Notes: generated from the letters alone by a model not told the origin. 64,000 nucleotides of DNA from Nocardia niwae NBRC 108934 = DSM 45340 (GCF_001613465.1 NZ_BDCK01000024.1:215472-279471); one strand, 5' to 3'; counted from the first letter of the stretch, positions 15,779-24,090 are shown. Program-made: numbers and translations.

Positions 15779-16461
15779 CCGCGCGGCTGCCGCTCGGGGA
15801 CCGGCAGCCACCCGTCCTCGATCGCCCGCTTGTACAGGTCGGTCTTGGTCGGCGCCGGACGGCCGGCGTCGGCGTACTTCTGGCGGATCCGGCCGAGATA
15901 GTCGTTGACCGTCTGCTCGGACAGACCGGTCAACCGCGCGACCCGGGAGGCTTTCTCCCCGGACGCGTAGAGCGTGAGCACTTCCTCCTGACGCGGGCTC
16001 AGGCCCACGTCGGACAGTTGCGGATCGCCGTCGATGGCGGCCGCCCAGTCGGTGGTGACCACCTGTTCACCACTGGCCGCACGACGCACGGCGGCGACGA
16101 CGGTCGGCACGTCCTCGGATTTGCGCACCACACCCAAGACGCCCGCACGCGCGGCGGCGCGCACCAGGAAGGCGTTGTCGGCGCCCGTGAAGACCAGTAC
16201 TTCGATGCCGCGGCCACGCAGGGCGCGTACGTTGTCCTCGGGTGAGGACCCGTCGGCCAGCCGCAGATCCAGCACCACCAGATCCAGCGGCGGCGCGCCG
16301 TCGGCAGCGGCCAGCAGTTCCGGCACGGTCCCCGCGGTCAGCACCAGATCGAGATCCGTTTGCGGCGCCAGCATCGCGGCGAGACCGATCGCGACCGATT
16401 CGTGGTCCTCGACCAATCCGATTCGGCGCGGCGCGTTCTCGTTCCCTTCGGCCCAGGTCAC
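15775..16461 (-). CDS. LuxR/NarL-family response regulator
   Basis: 228 aa from GTG 16461, with GGGAG eight bases upstream; an ATG at 16494 is less well placed. The receiver domain has the acidic pair Glu18-Asp19 (IGLVEDHES), phosphoacceptor Asp65 (LVVLDLRLADG), the Thr in VLVFTGA and the Lys in VVRKSED. The C-terminal LuxR helix-turn-helix (LSPRQEEVLTLYASGEKASRVARLTGL, then SEQTVNDYLGRIRQKY) binds DNA. First gene of a three-gene operon in which all junctions overlap. No target site was identified. Confidence 0.9.
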   Translation of the reverse strand: MTWAEGNENAPRRIGLVEDHESVAIGLAAMLAPQTDLDLVLTAGTVPELLAAADGAPPLDLVVLDLRLADGSSPEDNVRALRGRGIEVLVFTGADNAFLVRAAARAGVLGVVRKSEDVPTVVAAVRRAASGEQVVTTDWAAAIDGDPQLSDVGLSPRQEEVLTLYASGEKASRVARLTGLSEQTVNDYLGRIRQKYADAGRPAPTKTDLYKRAIEDGWLPVPERQPRG

Positions 16462-16570
16462 CTGGCTCTCCCATCCCGAGCTACTCGTCCACATCCCCAC
16501 CGCGACAACAACCGCAGACAGTATGCCGGGCAATGGTGCCGGAGGGTCAGACACCAGAATTCGGGGGGCT

Positions 16571-17023
16571 TCAGGCCATGAGCCCGGCCGCCAGCGTGGC
16601 TCCGAGTTCCCAGCATCGCTGCAGGTCGTCCTTCGCGGGCGGACCGGAGAGCACGACCGCGGCGGCGGCCTGCTCCCAGCCGAGCCCGGTGGTGATGCCC
16701 ACCACCCCGCGCTCGGCGCCCTCGGTGCCTTCGTTGCCGTGCAGGTACAAGCCGTACGGGCGACCGCGGGTGGAGTCCAGACACGGGTAGTAGATCGTGT
16801 CGAACGCGTGCTTGAGCGCACCGCTCATGTATCCCAGGTTCGCCGGGCTGCCCAGCAGGTATCCGTCGGCGGCCAGGACGTCGGGAGCGGTGACGGCCAG
16901 TGCGGCACGGCGCACGACTTCCACGCCTTGGATCTCGGGGTCGGTGGCCCCGGAGACGACCGCCTCGAACATCGCCTGCATGTGCGGGGACGGCGTGTGA
17001 TGGATGATCAGCAACCGGGCCAC
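16571..17023 (-). CDS. Flavodoxin-fold FMN protein
   Basis: 150 aa. The FMN phosphate loop is HHTPSPHMQAM after the first strand (ARLLIIHH), and the isoalloxazine-contacting loop is LGSPANLGYMSGALKHAFDTIYYP, both typical of NAD(P)H-dependent FMN reductase or WrbA-like proteins. A GNEGTEGAERGVVGITTGLGW segment completes the fold. It occupies the place of Rv2771c, two genes downstream of dapB, in the same dapB / membrane-TPR / flavodoxin order. The electron donor and acceptor are not predictable. Confidence 0.85.
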   Translation of the reverse strand: MARLLIIHHTPSPHMQAMFEAVVSGATDPEIQGVEVVRRAALAVTAPDVLAADGYLLGSPANLGYMSGALKHAFDTIYYPCLDSTRGRPYGLYLHGNEGTEGAERGVVGITTGLGWEQAAAAVVLSGPPAKDDLQRCWELGATLAAGLMA

Positions 17024-17052
17024 CCTGCGATGGTATCGGCCCCGTCCGGCCG

Positions 17053-17553
17053 TCAGGCGGTGTCGCGCTCGTGCCGTTCCAGGGCGACGGCGCGGCGCAT
17101 GGTCTCGCGGGCCCGGGTGCGGTCACCGGCGTAGTCGTAAGCGCGTGCGAGGCGGTAGGAGACACGCCAGTTGTCCGGATCGGCCTCCCATTCCGCCTTG
17201 ACCGTCGCGAACAACTCGTCGGCCGCGGCGCGTTGGATGCGGCCGGATGGTAGCCGCGGCAGTGCGGAGGTGTCGAGCTCGAGGCCCTCGTCGTGGATGC
17301 GCCGCGCGAGGTGCTGGTGCGCCAGGGCCGCGCGCACGGTGGCCGCGACGATCCAGACGCCCAGCAGCGGCAGGATCAGCACGCCGACGCCGATCACGAT
17401 CGCCGCCACCTCGCCGGAAACGATCAGGCCGATCGCGATCCGGCCGAGCAACAGGAAATAGAAGCCGAGCACCAGGATGAGCGCCGCGATGAACGCGACC
17501 ACCTTGACGACTCCTGCGCGGCTTTCGCGATCGGCCGGCTCCGCGCCGCTCAT
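17053..17553 (-). CDS. Membrane protein with TPR-like tail (Rv2772c position)
   Basis: 166 aa. Two or three hydrophobic helices (VVKVVAFIAALILVLGFYFLLL, then AIGLIVSGEVAAIVIGVGVLILPLLGVWIVA) are followed by a soluble tail. The segment ADELFATVKAEWEADPDNWRVSYRLARAYDYAGDRTRARETMRRAVAL reads as about one and a half tetratricopeptide repeats. It lies directly between dapB (37 bases) and the flavodoxin gene, the same arrangement as in mycobacteria. A cell-envelope role with protein-protein contacts is inferred only from the architecture. Confidence 0.7.
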   Translation of the reverse strand: MSGAEPADRESRAGVVKVVAFIAALILVLGFYFLLLGRIAIGLIVSGEVAAIVIGVGVLILPLLGVWIVAATVRAALAHQHLARRIHDEGLELDTSALPRLPSGRIQRAAADELFATVKAEWEADPDNWRVSYRLARAYDYAGDRTRARETMRRAVALERHERDTA

Positions 17554-17590
17554 GGGCGCGCTCCGGCACGGTGCGGCCGCCCGGGCTCGA

Positions 17591-18337
17591 TCACAGGTCC
17601 AGGAACGGGTCGAGCCCGACGGTGAGACCGGGGCGGTTCGCGATTTCCCGCACGCCGAGCAGCACGCCCGGGGCGAAGGAGGAGCGGTCGATCGAGTCGT
17701 GCCGGATGGTGAGCGTCTCGCCCTGGGTGCCGAACAGCACCTCTTGGTGGGCGACCAGGCCGGCCAAGCGCACCGAGTGCACCCGGACCCCGTCCACGTC
17801 GGCCCCGCGCGCGCCCTCCAGCTCGGTCGTCGTCGCGTCAGGACTGCGGTTCAGGCCCGCTTTGTCCCGGGCGGCGGCAATCAGTCCGGCGGTGCGGTAG
17901 GCGGTGCCGGACGGCGCGTCGGCCTTGTTCGGGTGGTGCAACTCGATGACCTCCACCGATTCGAAGAATCGGGCCGCCTGCTCGGCGAATCGCATGGACA
18001 GCACCGCGCCGATGGCGAAGTTCGGCGCGATCAGCACGCCGACGTCGGGACGCTCGGCCAACCAGCCGCGCACTTCCGCCAGCCGGGTCTCGTCGAATCC
18101 GGTGGTGCCCACCACCGCGTGAATGCCGTGCTCCACCAGGAACCGGAGATTTCCCATCACCACGTCCGGGTGGGTGAAATCGACGACCACTTGCGTGTTC
18201 GCCGCGGTGAACCGGTCGAGCGAATCATCCTTGTCGACGGCGGCGGCCAGTTCCAGATCGTCCGCCGCGGTCACCGCCGCGCAGATCGCCTGTCCGACTT
18301 TGCCACGCGCTCCCAGCACTCCGACCCGAATGGTCAC
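17591..18337 (-). CDS. dapB: 4-hydroxy-tetrahydrodipicolinate reductase
   Basis: 248 aa from GTG 18337, chosen for the GAGGAGGTG Shine-Dalgarno and because the Rossmann strand starts at once (TIRVGVLGARGKVGQ). It reduces the DapA product with NAD(P)H in the diaminopimelate/lysine pathway. Signature segments are VVDFTHPDVV, VVGTTGF, APNFAIGAVL and the substrate/catalytic motif ELHHPNKADAPSGTA with paired His and the Lys. The C-terminal LFGTQGETLTIRHDSIDRSSFAPG is also typical. First gene of the dapB-TPR-flavodoxin group. Confidence 0.97.
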   Translation of the reverse strand: MTIRVGVLGARGKVGQAICAAVTAADDLELAAAVDKDDSLDRFTAANTQVVVDFTHPDVVMGNLRFLVEHGIHAVVGTTGFDETRLAEVRGWLAERPDVGVLIAPNFAIGAVLSMRFAEQAARFFESVEVIELHHPNKADAPSGTAYRTAGLIAAARDKAGLNRSPDATTTELEGARGADVDGVRVHSVRLAGLVAHQEVLFGTQGETLTIRHDSIDRSSFAPGVLLGVREIANRPGLTVGLDPFLDL

Positions 18338-18434
18338 CGCACCTCCTCGTTCCGCTTCGGTCGGGATCAGCCTAACGGGCAGCGCGCACGGCACGACCGC
18401 AGGCCGAGGCGGCACGACAATGAGCGCAGAGCGC

Positions 18435-18881
18435 CTATCGCGCCGGCTGCGGGTCGCCGACCTCCGGAGTCGTAGCGCCGCCGAGGTTCGCGACCATTCG
18501 CCGCAGGATCCGCACGGTCTCGGCGAATTGCTCGTCGGTGATGCCCTCCGCCAATTGCTTTCTGCGTTCGCCGATCCGGACGAAGGCCTCGTCGTGGGCG
18601 ACTCGGCCCTTGTCGGTCAGCGACAGCATGCCCGCGTCGTCGGCGACCAGCCCGTCGGCGAGGAGTCCGGCCAGTTGAGTGGGCCATTCGGAGTCGTCGG
18701 TCCAGAAGCTGTCGAGCGCGTCACGGATGTCGTCGGCACGCTGTGGTCCATCGGCCAGCGAGTGCGTCACCTGCCAGCGTCTGCGATCGAACCCGCCTGA
18801 GGCGAGGTCCTCGTCGAAGCGCTCGTTGATCACTCGATCGAGTTCTACCAGCCAATACCCGATGCCACGACGGATGGCCAT
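18435..18881 (-). CDS. MarR-like winged-helix regulator
   Basis: 148 aa from ATG 18881, which has AGGAGAGA seven bases upstream. The segment FDRRRWQVTHSLADGPQRADDIRDAL, then WPTQLAGLLADGLVADDAGMLSLTDKGRVAHDEAF, is a winged-helix of the MarR type with a short wing. The N-terminal and C-terminal helices would form the dimer. It is divergent from a second MarR gene, and the 77 bases between them are AT-rich with palindromic repeats, so mutual or autoregulation is likely. The ligand is unknown. Confidence 0.75.
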   Translation of the reverse strand: MAIRRGIGYWLVELDRVINERFDEDLASGGFDRRRWQVTHSLADGPQRADDIRDALDSFWTDDSEWPTQLAGLLADGLVADDAGMLSLTDKGRVAHDEAFVRIGERRKQLAEGITDEQFAETVRILRRMVANLGGATTPEVGDPQPAR

Positions 18882-18893
18882 GATCTCTCTCCT

Positions 18894-18933
18894 ACACATG
18901 TCAATGAACAATTACATGTATTCTTACATATAA
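18894..18933. promoter_or_regulatory. Shared operator/promoter between divergent MarR genes
   Basis: An unusually AT-rich island. ACATGT occurs at 18896-18901 and again inside TTACATGTA (18912-18920), 18 bases apart. A related TTACATATAA at 18924-18933 can also serve as the -10 region of the plus-strand gene. Such half-site repeats suit a MarR dimer that represses both genes. Confidence 0.5.
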
Positions 18934-18958
18934 ATTTCGGGCATGACAGAGTGAACGA

Positions 18959-19453
18959 ATGGACGAGCACGACGCGATCACCGTCGCCGTGGAAGCGGCG
19001 ATGGTCCGGATCCGGCGCAGGCAGACGCGCGGTGCACTGAGCGACGGCACGATTCCGGTCGCCGTGTTCCGGGCGCTCGACGCCGTGGCCGACGGCGCGG
19101 CGGACACGGTCGGCGCGCTGGCTCCCGCTCTCGGCGTCGATCAGCCGAGGGCCAGCCGACTGGTGGCCCACGCGGTGTCCTCGGGCCTGCTGGAACGGGT
19201 CGCCGATCAGCGCGACGGACGTCGTTCGGTCCTCCGGCTGACCGCCGCGGGGCACCGGGCCGTGGCCGGCGCCAGAGCGGGCAGGCGCGCCGCCATGGCC
19301 GCCGCCATGGCGGACTGGACTCCTGCCGAGCGCGCCGAGTTCGCCCGTCTGCTGGCTCGATTCGTCGACGGACTGGACCGTCCCGCCGACGGAGCGACAT
19401 CGCGCATCGGCCGCAGTGAGGCGGGATCAGCCGAAGACGATGACCTGGCGTAA
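18959..19453 (+). CDS. MarR family transcriptional regulator
   Basis: 164 aa. The winged-helix DNA-binding unit is clear: DTVGALAPALGVDQPRASRLVAHAVSSGLLERVADQRDGRRSVLRLTAAG at residues 55-105, with the DxRDGR wing typical of MarR. The C-terminal helix WTPAERAEFARLLARFVDGL is the dimerisation helix. Its 3' end overlaps the convergent alcohol dehydrogenase gene by 27 bases. No adjacent efflux pump was found; the dehydrogenase or the divergent regulator are the nearest candidate targets. Confidence 0.85.
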   Translation: MDEHDAITVAVEAAMVRIRRRQTRGALSDGTIPVAVFRALDAVADGAADTVGALAPALGVDQPRASRLVAHAVSSGLLERVADQRDGRRSVLRLTAAGHRAVAGARAGRRAAMAAAMADWTPAERAEFARLLARFVDGLDRPADGATSRIGRSEAGSAEDDDLA

Positions 19454-20539
19454 TGCGTGGCCCGCGGCGAGTTCGTCCATGGCGCGGTTGATCTCGTCGA
19501 GCCCCACGTGCGCCGAGATGAGCCGCTCCACCGGCAGCCGTCCCGACCGCCACATGCGAACGTATTCGGGAATGTCCCGGGACGGTACCGCGGAGCCGAG
19601 ATAGCTGCCGACGATGGAACGCCCCTGCGCGACCAAGGCCAGCGGCGAGATACCGGCCCTGGCGTCGGGAGCGGGCAATCCGACGGTGACGGTGGTGCCC
19701 CCGGGAGCGGTCGCGGCGACGGCGGTCTCGAAGGCGCGAACGTTGCCCGCGGCTTCGACCACCACCTCCGCCTGCACCCCGAGTTCGACGACTTCCGCCG
19801 GGGTGTAGGCGGCGTGCGCGCCGAACTCCCTGGCGAGAGCGAGCTTGTCCGGCACGGTGTCGACCGCGATCACCTCGTGCCCCTCCGCGGCGAGCGACAC
19901 CGCCACCAGCACCGCCGCCATACCGACACCGCCCAGGCCGACGACCATGATCCGGTCCCCGGTGCCCGGCCGCGCCGAATTCAGCAAAGCGCCACCGCCG
20001 GTCAGCACCGCGCAGCCGAGAACAGCGGCCACCTCGGGCGGCACATCGTCGTCGACCGGCACCACCGACCTGCGATCCACCACCGCATGCGTGGCGAAAG
20101 CCGACACACCCAGGTGGTGGTGCACCTCGGCGCCGTCGCGGAGCAACCGCCGCCCACCGTTGAGCAATTCACCCGCGTTGTTGGCGACGCTGCCCGGCAC
20201 GCACGGTGTGCGCCCCTCGGTCGCGCACCCCGCGCACTCGCCGCACCGCGGCAGGAAGGTCATGACCACGCGCTGCCCGATCCCGATATCGCTGTCGCCG
20301 GGACCGACCGCTTCCACCTTCCCCGCAGCCTCGTGGCCCAGCAGCATGGGCACGGGACGGACCCGGTTGCCGTCCACCACCGACAGGTCCGAGTGGCAGA
20401 GCCCCGCCGCCTCGATCCGGACCAGCAGTTCACCGGGCCCCGGCTCGCGCAGCTCGAGGTCGCACACGGTGATCGGCGCCGACTCGGCGAACGGCGCCGG
20501 CGCCGCGATCCGCTCCAGGACCGCTCCACGAATCTTCAT
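19427..20539 (-). CDS. Zinc-dependent alcohol dehydrogenase (class III/NDMA-type MDR)
   Basis: 370 aa. The catalytic zinc ligands are in GLCHSDLSVVDG (Cys, with His in LLGHEAAGKVEAVG). The structural zinc loop is CGECAGCATEGRTPC with four Cys. The Rossmann motif is VVGLGGVGMAAV, followed by the Asp of VIAVDTVPDKL, which favours NAD over NADP. The pattern (GCAVLTGGGALLNSARPGTGDRI) is that of the mycobacterial AdhD/AdhE2 group, which can use mycothiol adducts or primary alcohols. The ATG at 20539 is followed at once by the conserved MKIRGAVLER start. Confidence 0.9.
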   Translation of the reverse strand: MKIRGAVLERIAAPAPFAESAPITVCDLELREPGPGELLVRIEAAGLCHSDLSVVDGNRVRPVPMLLGHEAAGKVEAVGPGDSDIGIGQRVVMTFLPRCGECAGCATEGRTPCVPGSVANNAGELLNGGRRLLRDGAEVHHHLGVSAFATHAVVDRRSVVPVDDDVPPEVAAVLGCAVLTGGGALLNSARPGTGDRIMVVGLGGVGMAAVLVAVSLAAEGHEVIAVDTVPDKLALAREFGAHAAYTPAEVVELGVQAEVVVEAAGNVRAFETAVAATAPGGTTVTVGLPAPDARAGISPLALVAQGRSIVGSYLGSAVPSRDIPEYVRMWRSGRLPVERLISAHVGLDEINRAMDELAAGHALRQVIVFG

Positions 20540-20687
20540 TCCGCCGACGGTACCGTCCGTGGCGGACCCGGCCCACCCGCCGCGGCCGCGCCCTGCCCGG
20601 CTCTCGCACCGTCCGGAACGGCGGTCGGTTGGTGGGCGCCCCGCCGGTCCCGCCACGCCGGGTGCGTGCCTGCGTACGATGCCGCGA

Positions 20688-21080
20688 ATGGATGTGGATC
20701 TGGTCGATGTGGTCGAACGCTTGCACGCCGACCTGGCGAGGTGGTTCGGATCGGCGGCGCCGGTCGAGGTGTTCGAGCGGTTCGCTGCGGCGCAGCACGA
20801 GCAATTCAGCATGGTGACGACCGCCGGCGAAGTGCTCGACCGCAGCGCGTTGCTCACGGGCGTCCGCGACGCGCGCAACGCGATGCCCGGCTTGACCATC
20901 GAGGTGGCCGATATCGAAGAACTCTCGCGGGCGGGTGGCCTCGCGGTAGTGCGGTTCCTGGAGACGCACCGGGCGGCCGGAAATGTCACTCGCCGCCGGG
21001 TGACCGCCGTGCTGACGACCGAGGATTCGGGCGCGGTTCGCTGGTTGACGGTGCACGAAACCGATACGGCGCCGGCCTGA
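20688..21080 (+). CDS. SnoaL/NTF2-like small protein (DUF4440 type)
   Basis: 130 aa, cone-fold pattern: amphipathic first helix (VVERLHADLARWFGS), then FERFAAAQHEQFSMVTTAGEVLDRSALLTGVRDARNAMPGLTIEV and antiparallel strands ending VTAVLTTEDSGAVRWLTVHET. Such proteins serve as ketosteroid-isomerase-like enzymes or ligand carriers, and no catalytic residue can be assigned. The start is ATG 20688, not 20679, because TACGAT (20675-20680) lies at the leaderless distance and no Shine-Dalgarno is present. Divergent from the alcohol dehydrogenase. Confidence 0.7.
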   Translation: MDVDLVDVVERLHADLARWFGSAAPVEVFERFAAAQHEQFSMVTTAGEVLDRSALLTGVRDARNAMPGLTIEVADIEELSRAGGLAVVRFLETHRAAGNVTRRRVTAVLTTEDSGAVRWLTVHETDTAPA

Positions 21081-21203
21081 CCATTCCCAGCAGCGGATGG
21101 GCGCGCGCCGCGCCTACGCTTCGTCTGCCGGACAATTTCTTCCTCGTTCTCGAACAACGTGGCGACGCTGCGGGAACGACGTGACGCGAGGAGGTCGGCG
21201 CCG

Positions 21204-21629
21204 GTGGATCGGTGGGAACGCGACGGTCTGCGCTCCGCGAACAGCGGAATCCGCAACCAGGTGGACTACATCCTGGACGCGCTCGCCGAACAGCGCACCC
21301 ACCTGGCGGAGGTGCGCGACAAGCTGGCCGCGGTGCGGTGCACGGCCGAGTCGGCGGACAAACTGGTGGAAGTGACCGTGGACGCCGCGGGCGTCCTCGT
21401 CGACGTGCGGTTCACGCAGGCCGCGCTGCGCAGCACGCCGGAACAGCTGGGCCGCTCGGTGACCGAAGCGGGTAGGCGGGCGGCTCGGCAGGCGCGCGAC
21501 CGGCACGCGGCGATCATCGCCCCGATCGTCGCCGACGCCGCAGCGGTACCCGACCTGCCCGATCTCGTCCCCGGCGCACCCAGTCTGCGTACGGTGTGGG
21601 AACCCGCGCGCGACGACTCGGCAAGCTAG
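21204..21629 (+). CDS. YbaB/EbfC family DNA-binding protein
   Basis: 141 aa from GTG 21204, which has AGGAGG nine bases upstream. The central part (RNQVDYILDALAEQRTHLAEVRDKLAAVRCTAESADKLVEVTVDAAGVLVDVRFT) is the YbaB helix-strand pattern, with the DAAGVLVDVRF hairpin characteristic of the actinobacterial subgroup often found near ESX loci. The last 25 residues are Pro-rich. A nucleoid-associated role is likely by family. No type VII secretion gene lies nearby, so it is an isolated copy. Confidence 0.75.
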   Translation: MDRWERDGLRSANSGIRNQVDYILDALAEQRTHLAEVRDKLAAVRCTAESADKLVEVTVDAAGVLVDVRFTQAALRSTPEQLGRSVTEAGRRAARQARDRHAAIIAPIVADAAAVPDLPDLVPGAPSLRTVWEPARDDSAS

Positions 21630-21656
21630 CGCGCTCGGTGTATCCGATGCGGTGCC

Positions 21657-21758
21657 TCCTCGCCGGACGAGACGGTCCGGGCCGATCCGGACCCACTCGA
21701 CCGGCGAGGAAGCACGGCCACCCCGAGTGCGGCCGCGCTGCCGGCGGCTCGGGGTGGC
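21657..21758. terminator. Two long tandem hairpins between convergent genes
   Basis: Hairpin 1: TCCTCGCCGG (21657-21666) with CCGGCGAGGA (21701-21710), enclosing a second stem GGTCCGG (21674-21680) / CCGGACC (21687-21693). Hairpin 2: GCCACCCCGAG (21717-21727) with CTCGGGGTGGC (21748-21758). All stems are perfect. There is no T-tract, but the place between a plus-strand and a minus-strand 3' end suits bidirectional termination or RNA 3'-end protection. Confidence 0.6.
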
Positions 21759-21845
21759 TCGACCGTGGTTCTCGAGTGTCGGCACATGGCAGCTACCTCC
21801 GTTTCGAATGGGCAGCCTCGGCTGCCTGAGGGATGGGCGAAGCGA

Positions 21846-22331
21846 TCAGTAGAGCTTGGCCAGGAACGTGGACATGTTCTCGCGCACCCGCTCGACCTTC
21901 GCTTCGGGCGTGAGATCCTCCCGGTACCGGCTTCCCAGCGCGGGCCGCTTCTTGTTCCGCGCGTACAGCGAGCAGGCGAGATCGGTGCACATATAGGTAC
22001 CGACCGAGTTACCCCTGCGCCCGGACTCGCCGGCTTTGTGCGCGGTCATCAGGGAGACCCCGCCGCCGGTGTGGGTGGTCAGGCAGATCGTGCACATCTG
22101 CGCCCGGCCGGTGCCACCGGTGGCGTACCGCAAGGCGACGCCGACCAGGCGGTCGTCCTGTGGGACGACCAGATAGCCGCGTCCCGGCATGGACGGATCG
22201 CTCCAGCCGAGGAAGTCGAGATCCGCCCAGGGCCGCTCGTCCAGGTCCCTGGGCACGGGTAGCCGCTTGGCGTCTCCTTTCGAACAGTTGACGAACGACG
22301 ACCTGATGTCGCGTTCGGTGACGGGTTCCAT
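21846..22331 (-). CDS. FBP-domain (FusB-like treble-clef zinc finger) protein
   Basis: 161 aa with AGGAGACC before ATG 22331. The C-terminal half carries the zinc-binding cysteines: MCTICLTTHTGGGVSLM supplies Cys-x2-Cys, and TYMCTDLACSLYARNKK supplies the second pair. This is the pattern of PF16571, related to the EF-G-binding protein FusB that confers fusidic-acid resistance. The N-terminal part (DIRSSFVNCSKGDAKRLPVPRDL) is the accessory segment usual in actinobacteria. A role at the ribosome or EF-G is inferred from the family and has not been shown for actinobacterial members as far as I know. Confidence 0.8.
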   Translation of the reverse strand: MEPVTERDIRSSFVNCSKGDAKRLPVPRDLDERPWADLDFLGWSDPSMPGRGYLVVPQDDRLVGVALRYATGGTGRAQMCTICLTTHTGGGVSLMTAHKAGESGRRGNSVGTYMCTDLACSLYARNKKRPALGSRYREDLTPEAKVERVRENMSTFLAKLY

Positions 22332-22514
22332 GAGGGGTCTCCTTCGTTTGATCGGTGGACAAACCGAAGCGACGTTACGGTCCCGTCATGCCGGGAACAA
22401 CGGAATTTCTCGCGCCCTCGGCACTGCGCGCTGCCCTCCCGATCGCATCGAACCCCTCGGGCGCGGAGACGGTTTCGGCCCTGGCACGGCGGGTATCCGC
22501 CGCCAGCGGGAGGT

Positions 22515-23477
22515 GTGAGTGTGGCGCAAAACTTGCAGAAGAGGTTCGCGGCGCGACGCAGGCTGCGCAGCCCGGCGGATCTGCCGGGACGGTCGTGGTG
22601 GGGTGTGGTCAGACGGTCGATCGGCGAGTTCCAACGGGACAATCTCACCGACTGGGCCGCGGCCTTGACGTATTACAGTGTGCTGTCGCTGTTTCCGGGC
22701 ATGATCGTGTTGACCGCCGGGCTGGGCATGCTGGGCCGCGACGACACTCTGGCGTTGGTCGACACTCTTCGCGAGATCGGGCCGGGCAGCGGCACGGATC
22801 TGCTCGTGGACGCGGTGAACGGCATAGAGGAGGCGCAAGCCCCGGCCGGACCGCTGGCGTTGGTGGGGCTCGCGTCGGCGCTGTGGACCGCGTCGGCGTA
22901 CATCGGGGCGTTCATGCGGGCGACCAACGCGATCTACGACATCCAGGAGGGGCGGCCGCTCTGGAAGACCGTGCCGGTGCGGGTGGCCCTCACCGCCGCA
23001 GTGGTGGTCCTGCTGGGCGTGTGCACGGTCGGCGTCGTGGTCAGCGGTTCGTTCGCCGATCAGGTCGGCCGCTGGCTCGGATTGGGGCAGGCCACGATCA
23101 CGGTATGGGGCATCGTCAAGTGGCCGGTGATGATGGCACTGATCAGCCTCGTCTTCGCGTTGCTGTACTGGGCGGCGCCCAACGTGCGGCAGCCGGGATT
23201 CCGGTGGCTGACCCCGGGTAGCGCGCTGGCCGTGGTGCTCTGGGCGGGTGCGTCCTGGGGATTCGCCTTCTATGTCGGCCACTTCGGCTCCTACAACCGG
23301 GTCTACGGTTCCCTGGGCGGCGTCGTCGTTTTCCTTGTCTGGCTGTGGATCTCGAACATCGCGGTCCTGTTGGGCGCGGAGCTGGACGCCGAGCTGGCGC
23401 GGGCGCGCAACATCGCCCACGGCCATCCGGAAGAGGCAGAACCCTATCTGCCGCCGCGTGACGACCCCGACGAATGA
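22515..23477 (+). CDS. YihY/BrkB family inner membrane protein
   Basis: 320 aa (or two residues shorter from GTG 22521, better spaced from GGGAGG at 22508-22513). Six membrane segments follow a basic N-terminus. The family blocks are visible: LTDWAAALTYYSVLSLFPGMIVL, LWTASAYIGAFMRATNAIYDIQEGRPLWKTVPVR, LLYWAAPNVRQPGFRWLTPGSALAV and FGSYNRVYGSLGGVVVFLVWLWISNIAVLLGAELDAEL. Formerly called RNase BN by mistake, the family is of unknown biochemical function. The C-terminus is acidic and cytoplasmic. Confidence 0.92.
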   Translation: MSVAQNLQKRFAARRRLRSPADLPGRSWWGVVRRSIGEFQRDNLTDWAAALTYYSVLSLFPGMIVLTAGLGMLGRDDTLALVDTLREIGPGSGTDLLVDAVNGIEEAQAPAGPLALVGLASALWTASAYIGAFMRATNAIYDIQEGRPLWKTVPVRVALTAAVVVLLGVCTVGVVVSGSFADQVGRWLGLGQATITVWGIVKWPVMMALISLVFALLYWAAPNVRQPGFRWLTPGSALAVVLWAGASWGFAFYVGHFGSYNRVYGSLGGVVVFLVWLWISNIAVLLGAELDAELARARNIAHGHPEEAEPYLPPRDDPDE

Positions 23478-23608
23478 GCAACGGCGCCCAGCCATTCGCC
23501 GCGCAAGCCCCCTCCGCGGCGCGGCCCCGGCCGAACACCCACCGCGTTTGAGCGAAACCGGTAGCGGTACCCGAAGCCCGTCTGGATCGGCATTCGGAGA
23601 GGACTCCC

Positions 23609-24037
23609 ATGACTCAGCACGCTGAACCTTCCGCCCCCGGAGGACCCGCGACCATGCCCTCGGATGTCACCGGGAAGCTGTCGGTCTTCGACCGATTCGC
23701 GACAGCCGCCAGCGCACTGGCCTCGAAGGCGGGATTCTTCGTCTTCTGCGTGATTCTGGTCTTGGTGTGGGCGCCGACGATCTTCCTGCTCCCGAGCGTG
23801 GACACCTGGCAATTGGTCATCAACACCGCCACGACGATCATCACGTTCCTGCTCGTGGCCCTGCTGCAGAATACGCAGAGCCGCGCCGACGCCGCCGTCC
23901 AGCAAAAGCTCAACGCCATCGCCGACGGGCTGGCCGACCTCATGAGCGAGCTGAGCTCCGAACACCCGGAACTACAGCGGCACCGCCGGGAACTCACCGA
24001 CGCCGTGGGGCTGGAGAACCGGGAGAGCGCCGGGTGA
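23609..24037 (+). CDS. Low-affinity iron permease family membrane protein
   Basis: 142 aa, with GGAGAGGA before ATG 23609. The family core is present: FDRFATAASALASKAGFFVFCVILVLVWAPTIFL, then WQLVINTATTIITFLLVALLQNTQSRADAAVQQKLNAIADGLADLM. This gives two membrane helices and the NTQ-RAD-A-Q-KL-AI motif. The name comes from a plant/fungal-associated Pfam label (Fet4-like), and bacterial members are short, with unproven iron transport. The acidic tail is variable. It lies 131 bases after the YihY gene and may be separate. Confidence 0.8.
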   Translation: MTQHAEPSAPGGPATMPSDVTGKLSVFDRFATAASALASKAGFFVFCVILVLVWAPTIFLLPSVDTWQLVINTATTIITFLLVALLQNTQSRADAAVQQKLNAIADGLADLMSELSSEHPELQRHRRELTDAVGLENRESAG

Positions 24038-24090
24038 TCGGCGCGGAGGCCGGTGGCACCGCATGCCGCCGACCTCCCCGCGCCGATGCG

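Noticed and set aside
20540..21256. Extension of the alcohol dehydrogenase frame upstream of 20539
   Set aside because: The extra 239 codons lack similarity to the family and overlap the plus-strand SnoaL-like gene; MKIRGAVLER is the normal start.
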